In this document: positions 17,061 to 26,348 of the stretch, in pieces | How the letters are laid out: every line of letters starts with the position of its first letter | Position numbering within the stretch: position 1 is the first letter of the stretch | Translations under genes and position numbers: made by a program | Notes under the pieces: generated by a model | What the model was told of the DNA's origin: nothing | The model's input: only the letters and a program-made list of their open reading frames with translations | Database searches by the model: none | Source: Flavobacteriales bacterium UBA1958 | GTDB lineage: Bacteria; Bacteroidota; Bacteroidia; Flavobacteriales_D; Sanyastnellaceae | DNA length: 58,234 nucleotides | Direction: 5' to 3' | Assembly: GCA_002336675.1 (NCBI GenBank) | Contig: DDEI01000020.1 | Span: forward strand, 1-58,234

Positions 17061-18077
17061 ATGAAAAATATTTTAGTTACGGGAGGCGCGGGATTTATAG
17101 GCTCACACACCATATTGGAGCTCATTAAAAGTGGCTTTAATCCTATAATTTTAGATAACTTCTGTAATTCTGAACGATTTATTATCGATAATCTAAAGGA
17201 CTTAACGGGGAGAAAAGATTTAAAAGTATATGAGGTAGACTGTACTATTAAAGCTGAGGTAACAGAAGTTTTTAGGAAAGAGTCAATAGATGCGATAATT
17301 CATTTCGCCGCCTACAAAGCTGTAGGAGAATCATTTTCTAAACCATTAGAATACCATAAGAACAATGTCAACTCCCTTAATGTTATTTTAGAATGCATGA
17401 ACGAATTTGAGGTTACCAATTTGGTTTTCTCTTCAAGTTGCACTGTTTATGGAGACACTGAAGATTCTCCAGTTGATGAGAGTTCGATTAAAAATGCTCC
17501 TACCTCTCCATACGGTCGCACAAAGGCTTATTGCGAAGCTATTCTGCAAGATAATCACAGCTCTGGCGGATGTAACTTAAGTGCTGTAATGCTTCGTTAT
17601 TTCAATCCAATAGGAGCACATCCCTCTGCCCTGCTAGGAGAACTTCCATTAGGTCCGCCAAATAATCTAGTCCCCTATATCACTCAAACAGCTATTGGAA
17701 TAAGAGATAAATTAACCATCTTCGGTGGGGATTACAATACACCCGACGGAACCTGCGTAAGGGATTATATTCATGTAGTAGATGTAGCTCTGGCTCATGT
17801 AGCAGCACTCCACTGGGTTCATACCCAAGAAAAAGTGTTAGAAGCATTTAATCTAGGTTCTGGAAAAGGGGACTCTGTGTTACATGTAGTGAAGACTTTC
17901 GAAGAATGTACAGGAGAAAAACTTAATTACTCATTAGGCCCAAGAAGAATAGGCGATATTTCTACCGTCTATGCTGACCCAGCAAAAGCAAAAAAGATAT
18001 TACACTGGGAGACTCGATTTACTTTAGTTGACGCTTTAACTCATGCGTGGCAATGGCAGAAACAACTTTTAAAATAG
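17061..18077 (+). CDS. galE: UDP-glucose 4-epimerase
   Basis: A 338-aa short-chain dehydrogenase/reductase-type epimerase interconverting UDP-glucose and UDP-galactose, feeding exopolysaccharide and LPS sugars. It has the NAD motif TGGAGFIGS (residues 7-15), the catalytic Ser-Tyr region SSSCTVYGD, and Y151/K155 in YGRTK. Further GalE signatures are RYFNPIGAHPS, VRDYIHVVD and FNLGSG. Length matches E. coli GalE. It ends 4 bp from the convergent PAP2 gene. Confidence 0.94.
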   Translation: MKNILVTGGAGFIGSHTILELIKSGFNPIILDNFCNSERFIIDNLKDLTGRKDLKVYEVDCTIKAEVTEVFRKESIDAIIHFAAYKAVGESFSKPLEYHKNNVNSLNVILECMNEFEVTNLVFSSSCTVYGDTEDSPVDESSIKNAPTSPYGRTKAYCEAILQDNHSSGGCNLSAVMLRYFNPIGAHPSALLGELPLGPPNNLVPYITQTAIGIRDKLTIFGGDYNTPDGTCVRDYIHVVDVALAHVAALHWVHTQEKVLEAFNLGSGKGDSVLHVVKTFEECTGEKLNYSLGPRRIGDISTVYADPAKAKKILHWETRFTLVDALTHAWQWQKQLLK

Positions 18078-18081
18078 GGAT

Positions 18082-18720
18082 TTATAAAAAATAATTGTTG
18101 CCGACCATAAGGTAATTAATAAGAAAACCCACTGAACTGCCGGCTAAGACCTCTATTAAAGTGTGGTGACCTGTATAAATCCTAGAAGCACCCACCAGAC
18201 CGAGCACGCAGGCCAGGAGGCTTATCCAAAAGTATTCGTTGAATGTAGCATTAAACTGATACATATGTGAAAAGGCACAGATAGCGCCCAAAACGCCACT
18301 GGCTGCAAGAGTATGAATGCTAATTTTAAATCTGAATGATACTAAAAGAGCGATAACTAAAGAACAAATCACACCGCAAAACATGCTGTAAATATCAGAG
18401 GGAAGAAAACCGTTACCAAGCTTACATCTGAGTAACAAATATGTCACGCAAAAATAAAAGAGCATGAGTAAAAAAGGTATATAACGTTCTTTTCTTATAG
18501 AAACTTGAATGTCGCTGATAATTTTCCTGGAGACCATTGTTCCGAGGCTAATAGCCGGGGCAAACACATTTATAGCCATAACGACTAGGAGGAAGTCTTT
18601 TGTTTTCGGGTCTATAGCGAAATAAATATAATCTACATAATAAATCGCTATGAGCGTAACATAAACAGGCATAAAAAGAGGATGAAAGACCACAGCTACA
18701 ACTCGAAAAAAATCTTTCAT
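18082..18720 (-). CDS. PAP2-like membrane phosphatase family protein
   Basis: A 212-aa protein with about six transmembrane helices. The C-terminal part has SRIYTGHHTLIEVLAG, matching the third PAP2 motif with its His, and SIHTLAASG resembles the second. The Lys-Arg motif may be KERYIPF. Enzymes of this superfamily dephosphorylate lipid phosphates, such as undecaprenyl pyrophosphate, on the periplasmic side. The first motif is weak, so catalysis is not certain. Its ATG directly follows the rpoN stop (TAAATG), so it is the third gene of asnS-rpoN-PAP2. Confidence 0.75.
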   Translation of the reverse strand: MKDFFRVVAVVFHPLFMPVYVTLIAIYYVDYIYFAIDPKTKDFLLVVMAINVFAPAISLGTMVSRKIISDIQVSIRKERYIPFLLMLFYFCVTYLLLRCKLGNGFLPSDIYSMFCGVICSLVIALLVSFRFKISIHTLAASGVLGAICAFSHMYQFNATFNEYFWISLLACVLGLVGASRIYTGHHTLIEVLAGSSVGFLINYLMVGNNYFL

Positions 18721-20166
18721 TTACAGCTCCTTTCTAAGTCTGGCTACTGAAATATTTAATTGCTCTCTATACTTAGCTACTGTTCTTCGAGCTATGTTAT
18801 ACCCTTTATCCTTAAGAACTTGACACAACTTCTCATCAGTCAACGGTTTCTTTTTATCTTCATCATCTACCGCCTCTTGAAGTATTTTCTTAACTTCTCT
18901 AGTAGAAACTTCTTCGCCAGAATCTGTACTTAAAGATTCTGAAAAGAAAGATTTAAGAAGAAAAGTACCATAAGGGGTCTGTACATATTTACTGTTAGCT
19001 ACTCTACTCACAGTACTGATATCCATGTGAACAATCCCAGCTATATCTTTCAATATCATTGGCTTTAACTTAGTTTCATCTCCCGTAAGAAAGTACTCTT
19101 TTTGAAACTCCGCTATAGCATTCATTGTGAACAATAAAGTCTGTTGCCTCTGTTTAATAGCATCTATAAACCATTTGGCTGAGTCTATTTTTTGTTTGAC
19201 AAACTGAATAGCCTCCTTCTGTTTTTTATCAGGCTTATCTTTAGCAGCGGCATACCCCTTTAGCATTTCATTATACGACCTGCTAACTTTCAAATCAGGA
19301 GCATTACGCTGATTTAAGTTTATTTTCAATTCATCGTCATCCGCCGATAACATAAAATCAGGAACCACTGCGGCTATTGATTTAGCGGTCTCTTTAGAAG
19401 TATTACCAGGTTTAGGGTTAAGTTTCACTATTTCCTCAATCGCATCTTTTAAGAGTTCATCATCAATCTCCATTCTTTTCAGAATTTTATCATAATGTTT
19501 CTTTGTAAACTCTTCAAAATAATTTTCTAACACTTCCTCTGCGACCTTTAGCTCCAGGCTATTTCTCGATTTCCGTTGTAATTGAATTAAGAGGCATTCT
19601 CTTAAGTCTCTTGCTCCTACTCCCGGAGGATCAAAAGACTGAATGATCATTAGAATATCTTCTAAAGCCTCCTTTGTTGTAATAATATTCTGAGAGAACG
19701 CTAAATCATTTACTATTGCAGGGATCTCCCTTCTTAAATATCCAGAATCATCCAGATTGCCGATGACCTGTTCAGCTAATTGTTTTTGCTCTTCTAAGAT
19801 GTTCTTAAGCCCTAATTGGGTATTTAATATATCCCTAAATGTAACCCCACTTCCTACCGGTATATCCGTATCTTCTGTATCTGCCCCGTGATTATTAATA
19901 TTTAATTTATACTCTGGAGTCTCATCGTCTTGCAGATAGTCTGAAATATCAAAATCTTCTTCAGTATTCGTTTCTTCGGCTTCATCTGCCTCTTGAAGAT
20001 CCTCTTCTAGATCCTCCTTCCCTTCATCTAATGCTGGGTTTTCCTCCAATTCTTCCTTAATACGCTGCTCTAAAGCTATAGTCGGAACTTGTAAAAGCTT
20101 CATCAACTGAATCTGCTGAGGAGATAGCTTTTGGAGTAATTTATGTTGTAAACTCTGTCTTAACAT
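18721..20166 (-). CDS. rpoN: RNA polymerase sigma-54 factor
   Basis: A 481-aa sigma-54. Region I begins with the Gln/Leu-rich activator-interacting helix (SLQHKLLQKLSPQQIQLMKL). An acidic region II follows (about residues 42-95), then the core-binding domain, a helix-turn-helix near KDIAGIVHMDISTVSRV, and the RpoN box ARRTVAKYRE near the C-terminus for -24 recognition. Length is normal. It lies 15 nt after asnS, so it is probably co-transcribed with it. Confidence 0.96.
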   Translation of the reverse strand: MLRQSLQHKLLQKLSPQQIQLMKLLQVPTIALEQRIKEELEENPALDEGKEDLEEDLQEADEAEETNTEEDFDISDYLQDDETPEYKLNINNHGADTEDTDIPVGSGVTFRDILNTQLGLKNILEEQKQLAEQVIGNLDDSGYLRREIPAIVNDLAFSQNIITTKEALEDILMIIQSFDPPGVGARDLRECLLIQLQRKSRNSLELKVAEEVLENYFEEFTKKHYDKILKRMEIDDELLKDAIEEIVKLNPKPGNTSKETAKSIAAVVPDFMLSADDDELKINLNQRNAPDLKVSRSYNEMLKGYAAAKDKPDKKQKEAIQFVKQKIDSAKWFIDAIKQRQQTLLFTMNAIAEFQKEYFLTGDETKLKPMILKDIAGIVHMDISTVSRVANSKYVQTPYGTFLLKSFFSESLSTDSGEEVSTREVKKILQEAVDDEDKKKPLTDEKLCQVLKDKGYNIARRTVAKYREQLNISVARLRKEL

Positions 20167-20181
20167 ACTCTAAATATAAGT

Positions 20182-21618
20182 TTAAAACTCTGCATTCTGC
20201 GGAGTTCGAGGAAATGGAATAACATCTCTAATGTTGGTCATTCCTGTCACGAACATGATAAGCCTTTCAAATCCTAGACCAAATCCGCAATGCTTAGCGG
20301 TTCCGAATTCTCTAGTTTCTAAATACCACCACACGTGCTCTTCTGGAATGTTCAAATCGGCACATTTCTTTTTCAGGACATCTAGTCTTTCTTCTCTTTG
20401 GCTTCCTCCAATAATTTCACCTATTCCTGGCGCCAAAACATCCATGGCAGCCACGGTCTTCCCATCATCATTTTGGCGCATATAAAACGCTTTAATTTCG
20501 GCAGGATAATCCGTAATAATCACCGGCTTTTTGTAGTGCTTTTCAACTAAAAAACGTTCGTGCTCACTACTGAGGTCTACACCCCATTCGACAGGGTATT
20601 TAAATTTTTTCTTCTTGTAAGGCTTAGAGTTCATAAGGACTTTTATAGCCTCTGTATAGGTAATTCTTTCGAAGTCATTAGAAGTCACAAATTCTAATCT
20701 AGAAACCAAATCCAATTCATTTCGTTCTACCTGAGGTTTTGATTTCTCCTCATTTAATTCTTTTTGCTTCAAGAATTCCAAATCCTCTTTGCAATGCTTT
20801 AAAGCATAATTCAAACAGTACTTTAAAAAATCTTCCGCTAAGTTCATGTTATCATCCAAGTCAGCAAAGGCCATCTCCGGCTCTATCATCCAAAACTCTG
20901 CTAAATGTCTAGAAGTATTCGAGTTTTCTGCTCTAAACGTAGGACCAAAAGTGTAAACATTCCCCAAAGCCATAGCCCCGAGTTCTGCCTCAAGTTGACC
21001 AGATACCGTCAGATTAGTTTCTTTTCCGAAAAAATCTCTACTCTCATCTATAGCTCCATTTTCATCTCTAGGAATATTATCTAGGTCAAAATTAGTCACT
21101 CTAAACATTTCTCCTGCTCCTTCAGCATCAGAACCAGTGATAATAGGTGAATGAAGATGAAAAAATCCATTGTCATTAAAGTACCTATGAATCGCATACG
21201 ACATCGCATGCCTTATTCTAAAAATGGCTGCAAAGGTATTTGTCCTAAACCTTAAATGGGCCTTTTCTCTTAGGAACTCCATAGAATGACGCTTCATTTG
21301 CATTGGGAACTTCTCTGGGTTAGCCTCCCCTAGAATCTCTAATTCCTCGGCTACTAATTCAGTAATCTGACCTTTACCTTGAGACTCCAATAATTTGCCT
21401 TTTGCTCTAACAGCTGCGCCAGTGCTGAGCTTTTTCATGAGTTCCTCAGAAACCACCCCTTCGTTCACTATTACTTGTAAATTCTGAATAGTGGAGCCAT
21501 CATTAACACTCAGAAATTGATTATTTCTAAAAGTTCTGACCCATCCATAAATTTCTATATCTGAACCAATGTGCTCAGCCGTTATAAATTCTTTAATTCT
21601 CTGCTTATATCCAATCAT
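20182..21618 (-). CDS. asnS: Asparaginyl-tRNA synthetase
   Basis: A 478-aa class IIb synthetase charging tRNA-Asn. It has an N-terminal OB-fold anticodon-binding domain (about residues 15-100: IYGWVRTFRNNQFLSVNDG) and a class II catalytic core. Motif 2 is around FGPTFRAENSNTSRHLAEF and motif 3 is GFGLGFERLIMF near the end. AsnRS-type signatures and the length separate it from AspRS. It is the first gene of an operon with rpoN and the PAP2 gene. Confidence 0.96.
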   Translation of the reverse strand: MIGYKQRIKEFITAEHIGSDIEIYGWVRTFRNNQFLSVNDGSTIQNLQVIVNEGVVSEELMKKLSTGAAVRAKGKLLESQGKGQITELVAEELEILGEANPEKFPMQMKRHSMEFLREKAHLRFRTNTFAAIFRIRHAMSYAIHRYFNDNGFFHLHSPIITGSDAEGAGEMFRVTNFDLDNIPRDENGAIDESRDFFGKETNLTVSGQLEAELGAMALGNVYTFGPTFRAENSNTSRHLAEFWMIEPEMAFADLDDNMNLAEDFLKYCLNYALKHCKEDLEFLKQKELNEEKSKPQVERNELDLVSRLEFVTSNDFERITYTEAIKVLMNSKPYKKKKFKYPVEWGVDLSSEHERFLVEKHYKKPVIITDYPAEIKAFYMRQNDDGKTVAAMDVLAPGIGEIIGGSQREERLDVLKKKCADLNIPEEHVWWYLETREFGTAKHCGFGLGFERLIMFVTGMTNIRDVIPFPRTPQNAEF

Positions 21619-21682
21619 AATTTTAAGGTAAAATTAGCATTGCAAAGAAAGAAAATAGAAGCATTAGAATAGCCGATATTCT

Positions 21683-22369
21683 CTATTTATTCTTTTGGTC
21701 ACTTTCTAGAACGCCATCTCTTAATCTCACTATCCTATGCGCATAGTTAGCTATACCCTCCTCATGAGTAACTAAAATTATGGTATTACCCGCTTTTTGG
21801 ATATCTTCGAAGAGTTCCATGATTTCATAAGAGGTTTGAGAGTCCAGATTTCCTGTAGGCTCATCCGCTAAAATAATAGAAGGCCTATTTACTAATGCTC
21901 TCGCTACCGCCACACGCTGTCTTTGACCACCACTTAATTCATTAGGCCTGTGATCCATTCTATCAGCCAGACCCACTTGGTCCAACACCTCTTTACCTCT
22001 CTTTATCCTATCCGCCTTACTCGTTCCGTTATAAATTAATGGAAGAGTGACATTATCCAATGCGGTATATCTTGGAAGAAGGTTAAATGTTTGGAAAATA
22101 AAGCCTATTTCTTTATTCCTGATTTCAGCAAGATCATCATCTACCAATGAACTAACGTCAGGCCCATTTAAGTAAAACTTCCCTGAAGTTGGACTATCTA
22201 AACAACCCAGGACATTCATAAGGGTAGATTTACCAGAGCCCGAAGGCCCCATAAGCGCCACATATTCGTTTTTAGAGACAGAAAGAGAGAATCCATTAAG
22301 CGCATTAACCACCTGGCTTCCTACTTTATATATCTTAAAAAGATTCTCTACCCTAATTAAATCTGACAT
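21683..22369 (-). CDS. lolD: LolD/MacB-type ABC transporter ATP-binding protein
   Basis: A 228-aa ATPase of the LolD/MacB/FtsE group, with Walker A GPSGSGKS, the group-specific LNVLGCLDSPTSG segment, signature LSGGQRQRVAVARA, Walker B IILADEPTGNLD and H-loop VTHE. Such ATPases power lipoprotein release or MacB-type mechanotransmission; the permease is not adjacent, so the symbol is tentative. The promoter TTTG-N22-TATATTTG ends 4 nt before the ATG, predicting a leaderless mRNA. Confidence 0.85.
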   Translation of the reverse strand: MSDLIRVENLFKIYKVGSQVVNALNGFSLSVSKNEYVALMGPSGSGKSTLMNVLGCLDSPTSGKFYLNGPDVSSLVDDDLAEIRNKEIGFIFQTFNLLPRYTALDNVTLPLIYNGTSKADRIKRGKEVLDQVGLADRMDHRPNELSGGQRQRVAVARALVNRPSIILADEPTGNLDSQTSYEIMELFEDIQKAGNTIILVTHEEGIANYAHRIVRLRDGVLESDQKNK

Positions 22370-22373
22370 ACTT

Positions 22374-22407
22374 CAAATATACTTTTTCCCTCTATCCCGA
22401 GGGCAAA
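22374..22407 (-). promoter_or_regulatory. Promoter of the lolD-like gene, leaderless geometry
   Basis: On the minus strand TTTG (22407-22404), a 22-nt spacer and TATATTTG (22381-22374) match the consensus; only AAGT separates the box from the ATG at 22369. Confidence 0.75.
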
Positions 22408-22532
22408 GGCTCCTCTTAGAGTATGTTAAAATAGGTTATTGCTAATAGGCTTTAATTCATCACAAAAGGGCTCAGAAATTTTAGACCCTTTTTTTCTATC
22501 TTACACCCCTCTATCAAAGTAAAACTCTTATA

Positions 22533-24764
22533 ATGAATAAATGCCTTCTAGTGTTACTCGTAATTTTATTTTCAACTCAGGTTAATTCTCAAATAATAGT
22601 TGATCAAACCGTAACACCAGAGGACGCGGTTAATAATATACTATTGGGCTCAGGAGTAACCGCTGAGAACATCACTTTTAGCGGTGACCTCAATCAAATA
22701 GGTTCTTTCAGTGCTAATGGATCAAATGTTCCATTGGGAGAAGGGGTAATTCTAGGAACCGGAAACGTAAACTTCGCCTCAAGTCCCGACTTTTTTGATG
22801 AAGACATTCCAGGGCCAGGCGGGAATAATAATACTGGTGGAGGTGCTGGAGGGGGGAACTTTGGAGTGGGCGATCTAGATTTACAAATCATAGCCAATGT
22901 GGACGTAAATGATGCAGCTATTCTTGAATTTGATTTTGAAGCTACAGGAGATTCAGTTCAATTCAACTTCGTTTTTGCTTCTGAGGAATATCCAGAATAT
23001 GTTTGCGGAACAGTTAACGATGCCTTTGGGTTTTTTTTAAGCGGTCCCGGCGTAGACGGTGGTGGAGTTTATCAAGATAATGCTATTAATCTTGCACAAA
23101 TCCCAGGTACCAACCCTCCAGTTCCTGTGACCATCAACTCAGTTAATCCAGGAGTAACTGGGGCTAATGGACAAGAGGTGAATTGCGATGACATCGATTT
23201 AAACTGGTCAGATTATAATATCTATTACATAGCCAATGACACACAAAATACGGACCCTAATATTATCGAATATGACGGATTCACAGTAGTATTAACGGCT
23301 AAATCTGCGGTAGAATGTGGTGAACAATATCATATTAAAATGGCTATTGCAGATGGAGGAGATACTGCCTTTGATTCTGCCGTTTTCCTTCAGGCTGGCT
23401 CATTTGAGTCCAATGCAGTTGAAATAACCAGTACTGCTGCGATTTCAGGGAATTTAACTTTCGCTGGTGATTCCGTTATCGTGGAAGGATGTAATAATGC
23501 ACAGTTTACTTTCTTCAGGCCTAATACTGATTTAGCAGATACTATACGTTTTGAGATTTCAGGAAGTGCTGTAAACATGACTGACTACGAAAGCATCGCA
23601 GACAGTATAATAATTCCACAAGGAGAATCAGAAGGTTTCATTACCATTGAGGCGTTTGATGACAATATCATTGAAGGTTATGAAACCCTTATTATTAGCT
23701 ATATCTATGAAAACGGTTGTGGAGTGTTGGACACCACATCCAGTCAACTATACATAGCAGACTATGTGCAGCCCACCGTTACTTTAAATGACATAATTCC
23801 GCCATGCCCTGGAGACGATGTTACATTAACTCTAGAAACAACAGGCTTTGGAGGGTTTACCTATTTATGGAGTAATAACTCTGACGGCCAAAACTTAGTC
23901 GTCTCACCCAGTGAAACAAGCGTTTATTCGGTTACAGCGACCGATATTTGCGGCACTGATGTCACTGATGAGGTCACTATCACTATTGGAGATGAGCTTG
24001 AGGTAATAACGAATGGAGGGGTAAGTGGATGCCCAGGATCACCAATAGACATAAGCGTCGAAGTGTCCGGTGGAGTTCCTGATTACACTTATGACTGGCA
24101 AGATGATGGAGGAATCAGTCCTTCTAATACATTCTCTCCTTTGACTTCTGGAAGTTTCACAGTAACCGTCTTTGACCAATGCTCTAGTCAAGATATCGAG
24201 GTGTTTATAGATGTAGCCCAACTTGATGACATTACTGCTATGTACAATGACACACTGTGTTTAGGAATCTCTAGTCCTTTTGTTGGCTTATCGGGTGGGA
24301 CTAACACCTATTCATATGAAATTTTAAACGTGTTAAATGAACTACAATCCAGCGCAGTGAGTATTTCAGAAACTGAAAATTCAACGAATTATACGGGTAA
24401 TACTCCTGGTTTATTTGAAATTGTAATTACCGATGCCTGTCCTACAGTAAATTCATTCAGTGCTCTCGTTTGGTTCGAAGGATGTAACACTGTTTTTCCA
24501 AATGTATTTTCGCCTGACAACGACAGCGAATCACTTAATGAGACGTTCCAAATTGTAGGGCTTGAGGATTTTCCTGGCTCTAGTATGACTGTTTTCAATA
24601 GATGGGGAACTGTCGTTTATGAAGACACCAACTACAATAACAGCGAAGCATGGGATGGAAAGAATAGTTCTGGAGACAATCTGCAAAACGGAACTTACTT
24701 CTACGTATTCAAACGCTCAGATGGTGAGGAATTTGGTGGAAGTATTACACTATTCAGGAAATAA
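22533..24764 (+). CDS. Secreted choice-of-anchor L / T9SS type B (gliding-associated C-terminal) protein
   Basis: A 743-aa surface protein. It has a signal peptide at about residues 1-19. A choice-of-anchor L domain follows (about 25-250, with FVFASEEYPEYVCGTVNDAFGF). A Calx-beta-like segment comes next (about 300-405), then Ig/PKD-like repeats. The type B sorting domain covers roughly the last 90 residues (FPNVFSPDND, FNRWGTVVYED, WDGKNSSGDNLQNGTYFY). Proteins of this class are exported by T9SS and attached to the surface, often as adhesins. It is monocistronic and divergent from lolD. Confidence 0.9.
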   Translation: MNKCLLVLLVILFSTQVNSQIIVDQTVTPEDAVNNILLGSGVTAENITFSGDLNQIGSFSANGSNVPLGEGVILGTGNVNFASSPDFFDEDIPGPGGNNNTGGGAGGGNFGVGDLDLQIIANVDVNDAAILEFDFEATGDSVQFNFVFASEEYPEYVCGTVNDAFGFFLSGPGVDGGGVYQDNAINLAQIPGTNPPVPVTINSVNPGVTGANGQEVNCDDIDLNWSDYNIYYIANDTQNTDPNIIEYDGFTVVLTAKSAVECGEQYHIKMAIADGGDTAFDSAVFLQAGSFESNAVEITSTAAISGNLTFAGDSVIVEGCNNAQFTFFRPNTDLADTIRFEISGSAVNMTDYESIADSIIIPQGESEGFITIEAFDDNIIEGYETLIISYIYENGCGVLDTTSSQLYIADYVQPTVTLNDIIPPCPGDDVTLTLETTGFGGFTYLWSNNSDGQNLVVSPSETSVYSVTATDICGTDVTDEVTITIGDELEVITNGGVSGCPGSPIDISVEVSGGVPDYTYDWQDDGGISPSNTFSPLTSGSFTVTVFDQCSSQDIEVFIDVAQLDDITAMYNDTLCLGISSPFVGLSGGTNTYSYEILNVLNELQSSAVSISETENSTNYTGNTPGLFEIVITDACPTVNSFSALVWFEGCNTVFPNVFSPDNDSESLNETFQIVGLEDFPGSSMTVFNRWGTVVYEDTNYNNSEAWDGKNSSGDNLQNGTYFYVFKRSDGEEFGGSITLFRK

Positions 24765-24789
24765 AATTGTCTAGATAAAAAACAAGCCT

Positions 24790-26310
24790 CTAACAACCTA
24801 TTTTTTTTATGAAAGATTTACCAGTCATCTCTATTGGCTGAGCTACTTCTAATAAATCTAATACCGTAGGAGCCACGTCAGCTAATTTTCCACTGGTGAT
24901 TTCTTTATGGTCCGTTCCTAAAAGGAATACAGGAACAGGGTTAGTAGTGTGTGCAGTATATACAGAACCATCTGGGTTTTGTGTTTTTTCAGCATTTCCG
25001 TGGTCAGCGATAATTATAAGAGCATATCCTTTAGAAAGAGCTAATTCGCATACTTTTTTAGCTTCTAGATCTGTAGCTTCTACTGCTTTTATGATAGCCT
25101 CAAAAACCCCTGTATGCCCCACCATATCTGGATTAGCAAAGTTCAAGCAGAAGTAATTAGGTTGATTCACTTTTATCTCCTCCATAATTTTACTAGAAAC
25201 ATCTGAAGCACTCATTTCTGGCTGGAGGTCGTAAGTAGAAACTTTAGGAGAGCTAGCCATTAATCTAGTTTCACCTTCAAACACTTTTTCCCTTCCTCCA
25301 GAGAAAAAGAACGTAACATGCGGGTACTTCTCTGTTTCGGCTATTCTAACTTGAGTTAAACCAGCTTTAGAAATAACCTCTCCTAGCGTGTTTTCTAAAT
25401 TATCTTTTTCAAACACCACATTCACCTTTTTATATGTCGGATCATATGTGGTCATAGTAACATAATGAAGACTTAATGGACTCATCCCGAAATCTGGAAA
25501 TTCTTCTTGAGTGAATGCCTGAGTAATTTCCCGACACCGGTCTGTTCTGAAATTAAAACAGATAATGGCATCCCCTTCATTTATTCTGCCATGTCCATTA
25601 CCTATTACAGACGGATTTACAAACTCATCTGTAATTTCATCTGCATAGTTTTTTTCTAAACACTCAGCTATAGAAGCATACTTATGGCCGGAACCTGAAA
25701 TCATCAAATCATAGGCTTTTTTCACCCTTTCCCATCTCTTATCTCTATCCATGGCATAATATCTCCCTATGACACTTACTATCTTTCCCTTGGTAGCATT
25801 GCAATGAGTCTCTAAATCAGCTAAAAAAGCCTTTCCCGAATCTGGAGCTGTGTCTCTACCATCAGTGAATGCATGGATAAATAACTTATCGAAATCTTCC
25901 TTCTCTGCCATTGAACACAGCGCCTTTAAATGATATAAAGAGCTATGCACTCCACCGTCAGAAACTAAGCCCATTAAGTGAATAGGCTTGTCATTTTCTT
26001 TGGCATACTTGAAAGCGTTTTTCAACGCTTCTAGATCAAAAAAATCTCCTGAAGAAATACTTCTATTTATCTTCACTAAATCTTGATAAACCACTCTCCC
26101 TGCGCCTATGTTCATATGACCTACCTCGCTGTTACCCATCTGTCCCTCTGGTAATCCTACAAACTCACCGTCTGTTCGTAACTCAGCATTAGGAACCGTT
26201 TCATAAAGATTATCGATAAAAGGAGTTTTAGCCTTGTAAATAGCGTTAGAGTCTATATTCTCTCCATGTCCCCAACCGTCTAATATTATCAGTCCTACTT
26301 TCTTTTTCAT
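24790..26310 (-). CDS. gpmI: 2,3-bisphosphoglycerate-independent phosphoglycerate mutase
   Basis: A 506-aa Mn-dependent glycolytic enzyme interconverting 3- and 2-phosphoglycerate through a phosphoserine. The nucleophile is S61 in MGNSEVGHMNIGAGR. Metal-binding signatures are ILDGWG (D11), FTDGRDT, NFANPDMVGHTG and IIADHGNAE. Length is normal. A promoter box lies 17 nt before the start. Confidence 0.96.
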   Translation of the reverse strand: MKKKVGLIILDGWGHGENIDSNAIYKAKTPFIDNLYETVPNAELRTDGEFVGLPEGQMGNSEVGHMNIGAGRVVYQDLVKINRSISSGDFFDLEALKNAFKYAKENDKPIHLMGLVSDGGVHSSLYHLKALCSMAEKEDFDKLFIHAFTDGRDTAPDSGKAFLADLETHCNATKGKIVSVIGRYYAMDRDKRWERVKKAYDLMISGSGHKYASIAECLEKNYADEITDEFVNPSVIGNGHGRINEGDAIICFNFRTDRCREITQAFTQEEFPDFGMSPLSLHYVTMTTYDPTYKKVNVVFEKDNLENTLGEVISKAGLTQVRIAETEKYPHVTFFFSGGREKVFEGETRLMASSPKVSTYDLQPEMSASDVSSKIMEEIKVNQPNYFCLNFANPDMVGHTGVFEAIIKAVEATDLEAKKVCELALSKGYALIIIADHGNAEKTQNPDGSVYTAHTTNPVPVFLLGTDHKEITSGKLADVAPTVLDLLEVAQPIEMTGKSFIKKIGC

Positions 26311-26326
26311 CTTATGGGTTTTCGGT

Positions 26327-26334
26327 CAAATGTA
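26327..26334 (-). promoter_or_regulatory. -7 promoter element of gpmI
   Basis: On the minus strand TACATTTG matches TAnnTTTG, with 16 nt between it and the ATG at 26310. No -33 TTTG is visible. Confidence 0.55.
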
Positions 26335-26348
26335 CAGATTTAAGCAGC

